64,000 nucleotides of DNA from Tetrahymena elliotti 4EA (taxonomy: Eukaryota > Ciliophora > Oligohymenophorea > Hymenostomatida > Tetrahymenidae): positions 1 to 64,000 of the forward strand of contig JH720313.1 in NCBI GenBank assembly GCA_000231825.2, written 5' to 3'. The notes under the pieces are model-generated. The model worked only from the letters and a program-made list of their open reading frames with translations. It did not search any database and was not told where the DNA came from. Shown here piece after piece: positions 50,101-61,723 of this stretch (positions within the stretch are counted from its first letter, which is position 1; the number at the start of each line of letters is the position of its first letter). The position numbers and the translations under genes are program-made.

Positions 50101-50707
50101 TATTCTCATGAGATGACTTTTCCATGAACTCCATCTGTATTTGATAGGTGGACCTTTTTTAATACATTTCTATAATTCTTCATGTTTTACATGCTAAAAC
50201 ATTTAAATTTAGAATTTCTATATCAACGTTTTCCTTAAATCTTCTTAGTCTAACTATTTAATTTCTTTTTTTGAACCTTTTTTCTGCTTTTTTCTAATTT
50301 CTTGTTCTTTTTTCATAATTTACTAAAAATCTTGCATTCTTTAATGATAACTAATTGCATTTTGCTCAAGGGCAGAACCACCACAAAAATATGCTCCGAT
50401 CATATTATTCTTATTAAAGGAACTTTCAATATTTGCCTTAGATTAGGAGCGTGCTTCTTTTACTTAAATATCACTATGATTGTATTCAATTTGCTCTAAA
50501 TATTTTTAAAAAAAGGATTAAGAAAAATATTCAATATATTTTTTTTCAAGTATTCTAAACTTAAAAGCATATTCCAAAAAAACTCAAAAAAAATCTAATA
50601 TAATTTATACAATGATCCTCTGTTAAGATTGAACTTCTTAGTTCCTTTCTCTTAGCAAATGTATTATCCTCTTTCTCTCTTTTCTCTTTGAAACAAATAT
50701 TTCCCAT
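47147..50707 (-). CDS. TBC-domain Rab GTPase-activating protein
   Basis: Exons on the minus strand 50707-50611, 50495-49907, 48971-47147; 836 residues. The TBC domain spans about 130-400. It contains KKGPPIKYRWSSWKSHLM (entry helix), IEKDINRTFP near 193 (IxxDxxR; R is the catalytic arginine finger), GYCQGMNFILGF near 243 (YxQ; Q is the glutamine finger), EDEAFWMFKVL, DSFWLTKWILTLFLYNFPV and a CSRFWDYII-type segment. Both finger residues are present, so GAP activity towards a Rab GTPase is expected. The N-terminus MGNICFKEK fits N-myristoylation, suggesting membrane attachment. The last 350 residues are polar low-complexity. The second intron (48972-49906, 935 bp) is unusually long; its flanks join exactly at the conserved TBC core. 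Confidence 0.9.
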
Positions 50708-52830
50708 CTTTGTGTATTAATGTTAGTCCTAAACTTATGTCGTTGAGGAAGTTAAAATTTTAGTAGCAAAAAATCAATTAATAAATTGCTTCTCTTTTGT
50801 TTAATTATCTAATTAATTATTGGTATTTTTTAAAATTTGTTTGTTTTTATATCTTTATACAAAGTATTATACAGCAAATAAAAACTGAATATTACTACCT
50901 AAGCTTAAGATATATTAGTTGTTTGCTTTTTTTCTCAATTTTTTTAATTCTGTATTTTTACAATCTAATTGCTGTTCAATTCTATGTATAATTAATTAAG
51001 CAATATCTTTTATAAAGCAGCAAATAGCTTAGTAAAAGATTTGAAGAAAATTCAATCAATATAAAGAAATCATTTATTCAATTAAATCTCTATCATTTTT
51101 GAGGTAAATTGATCTTTATTATTTAGCTAAAATAAATTAATAGTCCCCTCAAAAAATTAAATTATTCACAATATCAACAAATCTAGACAAAATTTATTCA
51201 AGTAAAATAAATATTTTGTCTAATCCATAACTAATCAATCACTTACAAATATCATAAACATCAGTCAATCAATTTTATTTTGTTATAAAACAAATTGATC
51301 CTATCTATTTTCAATTCAGTAAATTTTTAATTCCCTGATTAGACTATAATTTTATCTAATTATGCTGTCTTCTCATTTAAAAATTAATTCAAACAATACT
51401 TTTTTTTTTTGCGTTATTTTATGTTTATTATTTAATAATAGCAATAGTTGAAATAAAAAACATATGAAATGATAGGAAAATAACATAATTTAAAAAATGT
51501 AATAATTTTTTGAAAAATATAGTTTTAGTTATTTGATTCAACTTTTATGATTAATTTAAATTCTATTAAATTCAATTTTAAATTTTAGACAAAAATGAGT
51601 TAAATTATGAATTAGTAAACATCTTTAATTTAAAAGCTTTAATTAAAATTTTAGAAAACTTATTTTTTCATAAATATTTATTTTAATTAATTTATTTTTT
51701 AAATTGTTTTTTTATTTTTCAAATTTCATTAAAAATGAAGTTAAAATATTTGGTTTTTATCTAGAATATTTGAATAAATAACTATTTTTAATTAATTTTA
51801 GCAAATAATTTCAGTTACAATTTCAATAAATTTAAAATATTTTTAGATTTTTTGTTTATGTTAAAAATCTATTTAAACCTCCAAAACGTATTATACATCA
51901 TACATTACTTCTTAAATTTATGATTACTAAAAATCATCTGATTGTATGGATAATATTTTTATGCTAAAATATATTTTTTAAATAAAATCGTTAGCATGAA
52001 AATGGATTACTTACAAGATTAACTTGAGAATTTTGAGTTATTAAAAAAAAATTAAACAGCATGTATTCTTATTAACTGACCCTCAAAGGATCTAATTATC
52101 TTTATGTTAATCTATTAATTAATGAAGGAATCAGCCATGTTTTTTTATGATCATATATTATTACTCTGAAATACTTCACAATAAAATAAATTTTTTATCC
52201 TACCTTTTTATTTATAATTTATTATACAACTTGTGAAAAATTTTGTAAATGGGAATGTGTAAAAACTAGAATCTTTATAGCAGAAGACATTTGTTAGACT
52301 GAATCAGATTTTATAAATAAGATTAGAAAAAATATCACAAATTCTTTTTTCTTTTTTTTATCTTGATTTATTGAAAATTAATAAATATTGATAAGATATA
52401 TATTTTTCTTTTTAATTAATTTTTATATTGCTATTGCAGTAAATATTAAAGTGACAAATAAGATAAACGAATATAAAGAGACACATATTTATATATATGT
52501 TTATTTGATTTAAGTTCTCTTTTATCATGTAATTAATTAGCAAGTAGGTAAACATTCTCATAATTATGAGAAGAAATAAAAATAAAATAAATAATTTTCT
52601 ATTCTTTTATTTTCTATTTTCAAACAAATTTGCATCAATTTTTATAGCGAAGGGTGGGAAATATTTTTTTTTTAATTTTCTGAAAGAACATCTATCATTT
52701 TTATTTAATAATTAATTAGATTAGCGCATTTTATATGAAAAATTAAATGAACAGCATTTTTAAATTTCATCCTATCAAATTTTAAAAAATTTTGATTGAT
52801 TTTGATAAGAAGCTACCAAAGTATAATTGA
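50708..52830. other. AT-rich intergenic DNA
   Basis: Over 2 kb of extremely low GC DNA. No gene, RNA or repeat element is supported; the promoter of the Rab-GAP gene should lie just above 50707. Confidence 0.6.
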
Positions 52831-53129
52831 TATGAAAAAATTTTGATAACAAAGAGGATAGAGATAAATAATTAAATCAAGCGCAAAGTCTGTAAAGAAT
52901 TTAAGCTGGAATATAGAAAATTAACAAAGCAGAGGAAGAAGATAGTTATTTCTTAACAGGTAATTCATTTTTGTTGCTTGTTTGGGATCAATCTATGAGA
53001 TGCAAGCACAATCATGGATTGATGATTCGATTTTTAACTGAAGCTAAATTGGCACATAGGATGCTCCCTCAGAAATAGATATGTTAGATATTAAAGATGC
53101 TAATAGAATGATTTAATTAAATTGATTAA
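52831..53129 (+). pseudogene. Coding-like remnant or partial gene
   Basis: The plus strand has a clearly coding-type segment, KEDRDKQLNQAQSLQRIQAG, then KINKAEEEDSYFLT, ending at a good donor (GGTAATT near 52959). Its heptad-like helix recalls SNARE or coiled-coil proteins, but nothing specific is recognised. Downstream (about 53000-53115) another frame reads QAQSWIDDSIFN, an in-frame TGA (53038-53040), then SQIGTQDAPSEIDMLDIKD and a second TGA. No start codon or consistent splice path was found, so this is either a decayed gene or a gene whose exons I could not join. Confidence 0.35.
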
Positions 53130-54463
53130 TCTCATGATTGATTAGAAATACATTTAATAAGGATTTATAATTATAAATCTATTATAATCTATCTTAACAT
53201 CTTAAATGGCGAGATATTGATTAGTCCAATTACATTCGATGCATCCAATATGGTAATATATCATAATCAAATATAGCTGTTGATAATTTAATCTACTCAT
53301 TACTCATCCAGCAACATCTAATTTTTGTATCGATTATCAATTCGAATCAATTTTTTTGAAGATTTTGCATATGATTCATTCTTTCATCTTTCCCAATTTT
53401 TCATTTCTATTTGTAGATAATATCTACCTCTTAATACTATAATACTGATAAAAACCTTTTATATATTCATTTTATATCAGTTTTTCCAAAAAATCACCAC
53501 TTTAATGACAATTTCATCTGATTTTTCTAAAAATTTACTGCCAAAGATTTGAAATTTTAATTTATAAAAACAATTATTCTAAAATTTTCACAACCCCCTT
53601 ATTATTTAAGAGTTTCTCATTTAGAATATTTAATGCACCAAAATCTTTCTTTTTCTTCACCTCTAATTGACTATCAAAACTCCATTTTTTTCTCAAATAA
53701 TTAAACTCTAAAGTCTATCTACAAAAAAGTACTCAATATTTTTTAATTATTTGTTATCAGGCACAAAATAATACAGTTCGTTTTATATTTCCTTTGAACT
53801 CGATATAGGATATCTTAAAATATTATTGAAATATCCTCTAAAGTGGAAAACATCTTATAGAATAAAACGAATGAGTACTTATTGTCATGCATACTAACTA
53901 GTTTATTATTCATTTATCTATGTAATATTATTGGAGAGATTTTGCTTCAAAGAAATAAGCCTTTGATTATGAATAAATAAGTAGCTTTTTACTATAATTA
54001 TTGTAGAAGCTGCGTTATAATTAAGAAATACTGAATAATTTAAAGTGAATTATGGTAGAAGGTTATCAACTAACAATTATTATTTATTCTTTTGTTAGAT
54101 AAATTAAAAATGAATAAAATTTAAATCTTGATAGGGAAATTAGATAATCTATGAATTATTTATAACTTTTAAATATAATTAGCTGAGAGAAAGATTCCTC
54201 TTTATTTGATAATAATTAGAATTGTCTCTTACTTTATAAATGTGTGGTTTGATTTGTTTTAAAGATTGATAACAACAGACCTAAAGACCTAAATTTTTAA
54301 TTAAATACCTCTATTCAAAAAATTTTAGAATTAATTTTCAAAAAATACAGATGATTTAATTTGCTTAATTTATTTGTATTTCAGGGATTCTGAATTCTAA
54401 TATTTTGTATATTGTGATTATTAAAAGTATTTTAGGCACTGAATTGCAGATAAAAGTTATCTT
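53130..54463. other. Unresolved region, possibly decayed coding DNA
   Basis: GC content from about 53900 is higher than in ordinary spacers, and several frames on both strands look partly coding (for example plus-strand TDLKTQIFNQIPLF near 54280). They conflict with each other and none has a start, splice path and stop together. I call no gene. Confidence 0.4.
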
Positions 54464-54856
54464 TCACGAGATTAAAATAATTTCAAATTTGTCTTCGAAG
54501 TATTTTAAAAACTTTAAAGAAATATTTTAAGAGCCTCCATTTTATTTTTATGGCTTAGATTAGTGCAATAATTAACTAACTATAAAAATGTAGAAAATAA
54601 GCATAATAATATAAAATATAAATCGTTTATTTGTTATCTTATTATAAAACTAAAGCAAGCTTTACAAAAAACAGTACTTATTCATAAAGACATTATCAAA
54701 AGAGAATGGTTAAGAATGCAGAAACCAAAAAAAGTAAAATATTTATTAAATATTTAGCATCTTAAATCCTTTGAACTTGCTCTCACCAACATTTTAAGCT
54801 GCTTTAGGCGGGAGTAAGTACTTCAATTTCTTAGATAGTGCTTTTGCTTGGCTCAT
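54464..54856 (-). CDS. Possible small two-exon gene
   Basis: An ATG at 54856 opens a basic N-terminus with good codon composition (MSQAKALSKKLKYLLPPKAA). A donor (GGTGAGAG at 54781-54787) and an acceptor (TATAG ending at 54580) join two exons, 54856-54787 and 54579-54464, in phase to give a 61-residue protein. The second exon reads SQLLHQSKPQKQNGGSQNIS and ends in ISLKFLKYFEDKFEIILIS. It is divergent from the piggyBac-derived gene with about 100 bp between starts. No family recognised. The plus strand of the same DNA is also open, so this call is weak. Confidence 0.3.
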
Positions 54857-54962
54857 AAAATAAGATAAAAATTTTTTTTGCTAGATAAATTTTATCATCA
54901 GCTAAACACTCCTTTATTATTTATCATTATTTTCATTAGAAAAGGTAAATAACAATAAAGTA

Positions 54963-57739
54963 ATGAAAAAAACTAAATTGGAACTGGAAGAAATAAATGA
55001 CTAAGAGGAAGTCTACTTCAACTCTGACTCTGAATCTAATAAGGAAAACATCAAATCTAAGACTAATCAATCAAATAATAGTAATTAATAAAGAGCATCT
55101 TGCGATAATTAATCTAATAATTAAATCTACCAAGATAGCTCTTAATCACCAAAGCAAAAAGAAGACAACTAAAGTGAGCTAGATGAAGAGATTCTCAGTG
55201 AAGAATCACTAGCTATGAAAAAACGCAAAAAAAAGAGCAAAAACAGCAGTGATGCTCTTGTGACAAAGCCAATTAGCAAAAAGAATAATCAAAAATATAA
55301 AAATAGATTAAATAAATAGAGGGGGGATCAATGTTTTTTTGCAAAAAAAGATGATGATCATCATCATAATGGTAAATAATCACAATCTGCATCTTTTTCA
55401 AAATTTTTACAAACATTTTTTCATAAAAAGAGTAGCTAATCAACGAAAACATACAGATTACACAAAAAAATATACAAGATGTGATTGATAAGGCTAAATA
55501 TTATTTTAATGAGATATTCAATTCGAAATTCTTTGAAGAAGTTGCCCAACTTGCGAGCTACTCTATTTTTGAACAAAATTATAAAATTGATAGTGAAGAT
55601 ATTAAGAAGTTTACTGCATTTCTACTTTGTACTTCAAATCACAAAATAGATTCCATTAGCAACTACTTCAACAACCCCTTTTTAAATATCTCAGATATTA
55701 TTCCTATATAATTATTTTTTTTTATCTCTTCTTGTCTTGCTGCTAGAACTCAAAATCTCCATGAACTCTCTAAATTGCTATTAAAATAAATAGATTAATC
55801 ACTTATTATGGATTCGTCTTTTCTTGGATTTCAATTAGAATTGTCCAAAGATAATCCTAATTTAATCAAATCTAATTGTTTAGATTTTTTTAATGATTTT
55901 ATCTTTGATTATTTTCATAAAAAAATATTAATAAATCCATCTTACTACCAAAAAAACCAGCCATTTTTCTCAGATAAAAGTTCATTACTTTTTTTTTCAA
56001 CAAACCCACGGTTTCGAAGCATCAACATCTATTATCAACAAGAAAAAAAGGTTTCCTTTAAGCTTTTGAGAGACTAAATACTTGAGTAAAAGCTAATCTT
56101 TAATAATGAAGCAACTCAATTGAAATGCTCTCCCAACTCTCTTCCCGATTTACTATATAATCAACAAATTAACAAATTAAAAGAAGAGTAGGAAGAAAAA
56201 GAAGAAATAAGTTAAAATAAAAATGATAGTAAAGAAGAAACATAGAAATGTTTCTTTTATTATAATCCTTCTACTCTTTAACTCGTATCCATCTAAGTAG
56301 AATTAATTCGTGAAAAAACTTCTAATTCCAAACACTCGAAATCAAAATAGAATAAAAAAATTTCCACTTAAGAGGTATATTAAATAGAAAGCACTAACCT
56401 GAATCCTTCTATCATACAAAATATTGTCTTCTAAGATAATAATAATGCAATCTAAACTAAGCTACTCAAGTAGATATTTTCATGAATTAATTTACAAATT
56501 TTTTTTTGGATTTATTTCCATTTTCATCCAAAAAAATTCTACCCATAAACCCAAACAAATCTTTTGAAGAATTAATCAAAATCAACTTTTTTGTTCAAAG
56601 ATTCGTTAATCAAATAGATAATATAATAAATTAATATATTCATTTTTCTTATTTTTTCATTTTGAAATAACTTTAAATTTAAAATTAAAATGATTTTTTA
56701 TTTTTATCCAAATAGAATTTACAATGATCATAGACCTTTAACTTAGATAAATTTAGAGGAGATGGAATCTGTTTAACTAAGAGCTTACTCTGAATCAATC
56801 TATTCAATGTGCATTTAAATATTCTAAAAAATTATATTAGATGACTTCAAATAGTACATTTCTTAATTCAATCAAAATTATGACTTACTTAGAAATGTAT
56901 TTAAATATGTCTTGAATTAGTTTATTTAGAGCCTTTGTGTAATAAAAAAAAAATAAAATTTTCAAGCTGAAATCATAGTTTAGAGGCACTCTTTATAAAA
57001 GAAAAAGCATTGTAATTTCTGTTTAGTATGCAAATATTACATTGAAAATAAGGAGGAATCTAAAACGAATGATGAATCTAAAAACGAAGACTAGGCTATG
57101 CTTAATGAATAGGAATAGAAGAAGAAAAAATCTAAATATGAATGTACGATATGTTCTCAATACTATAAAAGAACTATTTCTGTTTGTGTTGAAAATTGTG
57201 ATGAAGAATTTCATAAAAATCCCTAAAAATTTTTGGTGGGCAGATCTAAGAAAAAAAAATACTTAAATGTTGAAAATTTGATATATAAAATAGATAATAT
57301 AAAAGTAAGCAAAACACTAGAAGAGCTGGATCAAACTGAGAAAATTGTAGAAGAAGTTATTAAAAAAATTTAGCATGATAGACTCATAGCTATAGACAGC
57401 ATAAACAAACCCAAAAATGAACTTAAAAATAAAAAAAATAGAAAAAAATATGAGTATAAAAATAGTAATTAAATTAACTCTATAAATCCTAACGAAATAA
57501 TTGATAAAATTCTATTTACACTACCTGACTAATCAGATCCCTCAAATCAAGAAGAATTAGAAGAAAATCATAATAGCTAAAACGAATCAGAAGAATAGGA
57601 TAATTAATTAAGATAAAATTTTAAATAAGAGGAGTAGTCTTTATTGGGCTAAGTTATTTTAAATTTTTGTTAAACCCAAAAAATAGAAAATGTTTAATTT
57701 GACAACTAAATAACTGTAAAATAAGAAAGAAATGATTGA
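54963..57739 (+). CDS. piggyBac transposase-derived (domesticated) protein
   Basis: Exons 54963-55371, 55431-56469 and 56716-57739 give 823 residues. An acidic/basic N-terminal region (with KKRKKKSKN, a likely nuclear localisation signal) precedes a piggyBac DDE_Tnp_1_7-like domain starting near residue 157. The domain shows FNEIFNSKFFEEVAQLASYS, then DIKKFTAFLLCTSNHKIDSI, then SNYFNN and IQLFFFISSC; the spacing follows the piggyBac pattern of entry helix, E..F.G helix and RF helix. The C-terminal region has a piggyBac-like Cys/His cluster near 580-650 (CNFCLVC, YECTICSQYY, CVENCDEEFH). The catalytic first Asp (normally in an IDE motif after the helical part) falls in LINPSYYQKNQPFF, with no Asp. 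This argues for a domesticated, catalytically dead protein, like Tetrahymena LIA5, rather than an active transposase. No terminal inverted repeats or TTAA duplication were seen. Confidence 0.68.
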
Positions 57740-58403
57740 AGATATTTCAAAACATCAATGTAGCTTATACACCAATAATTTGTTACAAACAAAAAAATAA
57801 ACAAATAAACTGAATGAATTTAGTAAATCAAATCAATTAAATAAATCTTCAAAATATTAAAATATAAAAAGCAAATAAACTTTGATGAATGAATAATAAA
57901 TTTATTTTATGTTAGTCAATTAATCACTTAATAAAATTTATCATCATGAGAATTTAATTGATATTTAATTTTAATTTTTACATTTTCAAAGCTAAATTAC
58001 AAATGATTATCATAAAAAAAATTGTATTAATTCAGAAATGTAAAATTGACAATGAATCCTAAGACTTTGTCAGTTTATTTTGACCAAACAAAATATATTT
58101 TTAATATTTTGGATAAGAAAAAGATTTTTTGTTAACTCTAAATTTGATAGATCGTGCTATTAAATATAGAAAAATGTAAATAACACTTAAAATTTTATAT
58201 ACTATTTTACAAACTTATTTACTCATAACTAACTTTAATTGTGGAGTATTATTCATTTTTGAAGTAAATTAATACTAGAAATTATATTTTACAAATCTTT
58301 AATCTTTATGAGAAACATTTTATTATAAATAATTCCTTTTATAAAAGGAAGGAAGTCTTAAACTACAATCTAGAGGGTTAAAAATTTTTAAATTAAGCTC
58401 TAT
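57740..58403. other. Convergent intergenic region
   Basis: AT-rich 3'-to-3' spacer between the piggyBac-derived gene and the minus-strand N/Q-rich gene; nothing else seen. Confidence 0.6.
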
Positions 58404-60758
58404 TCATTATTCTTCTTCATTATCTTTAATTTCTCCAATTATTGAAAATATTTTTTCATCTTCATCTTGATCATTATCATTCATGATATGAGGTATATTT
58501 TATTGATGGTTTATAAACTAGGGATCATTATAATATATTTAATTATGGTCAACTTCTACATCATCATTCTACAAAAATAATGTCTTTGCATGGGATTAGT
58601 ATTGATTATTTTCTTTTTTATCATGCTCTTTATAATAAAATGACCATATTCCATAATTCTGATCATAATTTTATTACATTTATCCTGTATTATTGGGTTA
58701 CTGAACAAAATTATTTTAATCTTATTAAAACTCATTTAAAGGTTATTATTAAGATTGTTTAATTAGAGCTTATTCTTAATTCCAAAATTGATTCTAGAAA
58801 TAATTCTAATAATTTTTATTAGAATAAATATCTTCTGAAAAACACAATCGCTAATAATTAACATGACTTTAATTTTCTTAGTTCTAACTTTAAGTTAGTT
58901 ATGGCATGGGAGTACTAGGATATTACAATTAAACCTATTCATTAGTGCTTGTAAAACTTGTATTCATTTGATCTGTAGAAGATTACAGATTATTTGAAAG
59001 ATTAGCTTTTTACTACTTCTTAGACAATTTTTTAGTAATTTTTTTATTTTATTTTCTCTTTAGTTTACTAGGCTTGTCATCTGATTTGGATTATTTCTCT
59101 GGTGAAATATTTTTTTAGGATGAATTTTAATTATCAATTTCATCCTCTGGACTACTTTCTCTATTGACACTATTACTTTAATTAACTATAATTTATTATT
59201 CATTTTTTTATTTGATTGTTCTTTGATTAGTATTTGAATTTTAATTTATTTCGCTTTAGTCTTATTTTTTCTATTAACATTATTTAAAACTTTAAATTGG
59301 TTAAGAAATTTCAGAATAATTAGATTTTAAATTTGGTTAATTTTAACTTAAATTTTGTTTAAACTGTCTCATTTGGCTATTTTCAACTTATGAGTTGGAT
59401 TATTAAAATGCAATCTTAGGCGATTAGTTAAAATGAGATAAATTTTGATAGGTGTCATATCCTATATAAACTTATCTTCCCAAGAATCTTTGATTTGAAA
59501 TTTATAAATTCCTTATCATATTTTCTTTATTGAGTAATTTATTAACGTTTATTAGTTAATTAATTATTTATTACCTGTAAAATAAAATTCTAATTAAATA
59601 TGGAGGTAAAAATTTAGGAACAGATTTTTCAAGTTATTAATTTTAAAACTATCTTGATGAATTATTTTGAATACTTAGCTTTTATGCTTTAGGAACCAAT
59701 TTGTCACTGCTCAAATCTTTTTTGATCTAACTAAGTTATGAACTCTTTTAATTTAATATTGTTTGCTTTTCATCTTAAAAATCATTCTCACTATTTTTAA
59801 TCTTTTTTTATGATTAAATTGTTGATTATTCAGGTGATACTTCTTTAGTGTTATTTTGCTTCTCTTCATCTGATTTATTATCACTTTAGCTTTTATTTAG
59901 ATTACAGAGCAATAGTTAACTCTTATGGCGAGTCATTATATTACTAGACGAAGAATTTTAGATTGGCTAATTGGATAATAGCTGATTTTCTTTATTAATT
60001 GAATTTTTATTTCTTTTTCTTTTTGCACGCTTTAATATATACTCTTCTTCAAAGTCGCTAACAGTTTCTTCATTTATATCTTCTTATTCTTATTCTTCAC
60101 CAATTTTTTATTTTTTTAAAACTACTTTCTTTCTTTTTTAGTTTATTTTGTTTTTACATTTGATTTAGGGAATCTAATTTTGTTGTTAACTTTAATTAAT
60201 TAAATTTCTTTTAATATTCCCTTGATTTTTAAGTTACTCTTCAACCAAATCTTAATTTATGATATTAATATCTTACATATATTCTTATTAAGATATACTT
60301 TTTGTAGTAATTGAATCAATGAGTTCACTCTCTGGTTTGGTATTAAATCTCTATTGAGTTAAAAAAATAATTTTAGAATAATTGATCAATAAAAGAATAT
60401 AAGAGTTCACATGTTAATTTTTGAAATTGTTTGGGTTTATTTTTTTGAATTTACTCTAGTGATTCTGATCAAAAATAAGGTTATTTGCAGGTAAGACCTT
60501 GAAATTTTAAGAGGGATTTTCAATCTAACTAAATTGATTTTATTAGTTCTAGTTTTAATATTACATAGGTTTTATTCTTTAAGCTTATCCTCTCAATTCC
60601 ATTTTTTTCTTTAAATTGTTCTAGTCAAGGAGTTAAGAATTTCTAATTTAACTATATACACAAGGTTACTACTAGTAAAATGATTCATTCAGGCTGAGTT
60701 TAGAGTTATTAGCAGGCTTTTACAAAATTAATGAGGGTTTATCAATAGATGTAGACAT
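58404..60758 (-). CDS. N/Q-rich protein with basic nuclear-localisation-like segments
   Basis: The minus-strand frame is open for 784 codons, from ATG at 60758 to TGA at 58404. Two in-frame stretches (60351-60410, 60 bp; 59488-59574, 87 bp) have GT..AG borders and very low GC and are probably introns; removing both leaves 735 residues. The protein is Asn/Gln/Ser/Lys-rich. Features seen: an acidic patch followed by a basic one (EEEYILKRAKRKRNKN) that looks like a nuclear localisation signal, and a second Lys-rich segment (KLKRKQNKKITKKLSKK). A Gln-rich C-terminal part ends in IFSIIGEIKDNEEEQ. No domain recognised; a nuclear role is inferred from the basic clusters only. Confidence 0.78.
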
Positions 60759-61723
60759 TTTAGATGAGTTAAAACTCAAAATGTATTTTAAGAACTCTAG
60801 AGCGTCTGTATATTTTTGTCTTTAAATTGATTCTGAATTATTTTTTTTAATCAAATTACTTTTTAATTAAATCTTGTTTTTCAACTTTTTTAAACAGATG
60901 ATTTTTATAAGTGTGTCAATTTTGATTAATTTCTACTTTCTAATTAAATTGATGTATCTGATGGTATCCAAATCTTAAATTGTATCTTTTTATTTATAAT
61001 GCAGCTCTTTTTTCAAATAGAATGTGTGAGATAAACCTTGTTTACTTTTAGCTGTGTTGTAATTTTTTTTAAAATTTAAAAAGCACAAAACTGTCTAAGT
61101 TAATAAAGATTGTGCATTTTTAGCAGCTAAAACAATTTTTTTTATTTTAAGAAAATAGAAGCATTTTCAAAAATAAAAAAGATTTTTTTTCTGCCTAAAA
61201 AACTATCAAAAAAGGCAAATTAAATTAGTCAAAAGCAAAATAAAAATTGTTTTTAATTATTTTTTATTCAAAATAATAATATTCAATAATCAATAATAAA
61301 TTGTAGTAGACATAACTAATTGCTTTCACATTAATTACTAGCAATTTGAAATTTATTGAATATTCTTATTCCTCTTCTTAATTTTTAACTTTTTATATCT
61401 TTTTACTTTTTCAAATTAAATTTGAATGATTTTTTACAAATAAACAACGAACAAATAAATTGATATTTAAGGTTTTTTTTATGATTATATACTGAATATT
61501 TTATGCTTAAACTGGAGTTTTTGATAAAGAGATTATATTTTTATAAAAGAAAAATAAAGATTGATTAAGCTTCATACTGCTTTAAAATTTAGTTGTAAAT
61601 AGGATAAATAATTTAAAAATATTTCTTTTGTTATTATAAAATTTATTACATTTCAAATTTGTTTGTTATTTGTTGATTTATTTTTTAATTAGTTAGGTTC
61701 ATTCATTGAGTTATTTTTATAGA
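60759..61723. other. AT-rich intergenic DNA
   Basis: About 1 kb between two minus-strand genes; no supported gene or repeat. Confidence 0.6.

Noticed and set aside
53900..54860. Plus-strand exons that seem to extend the piggyBac-derived gene upstream
   Set aside because: At least three mutually exclusive frames look equally good, and the ATG at 54963 has a typical A-rich leader, so the upstream extension was not included.
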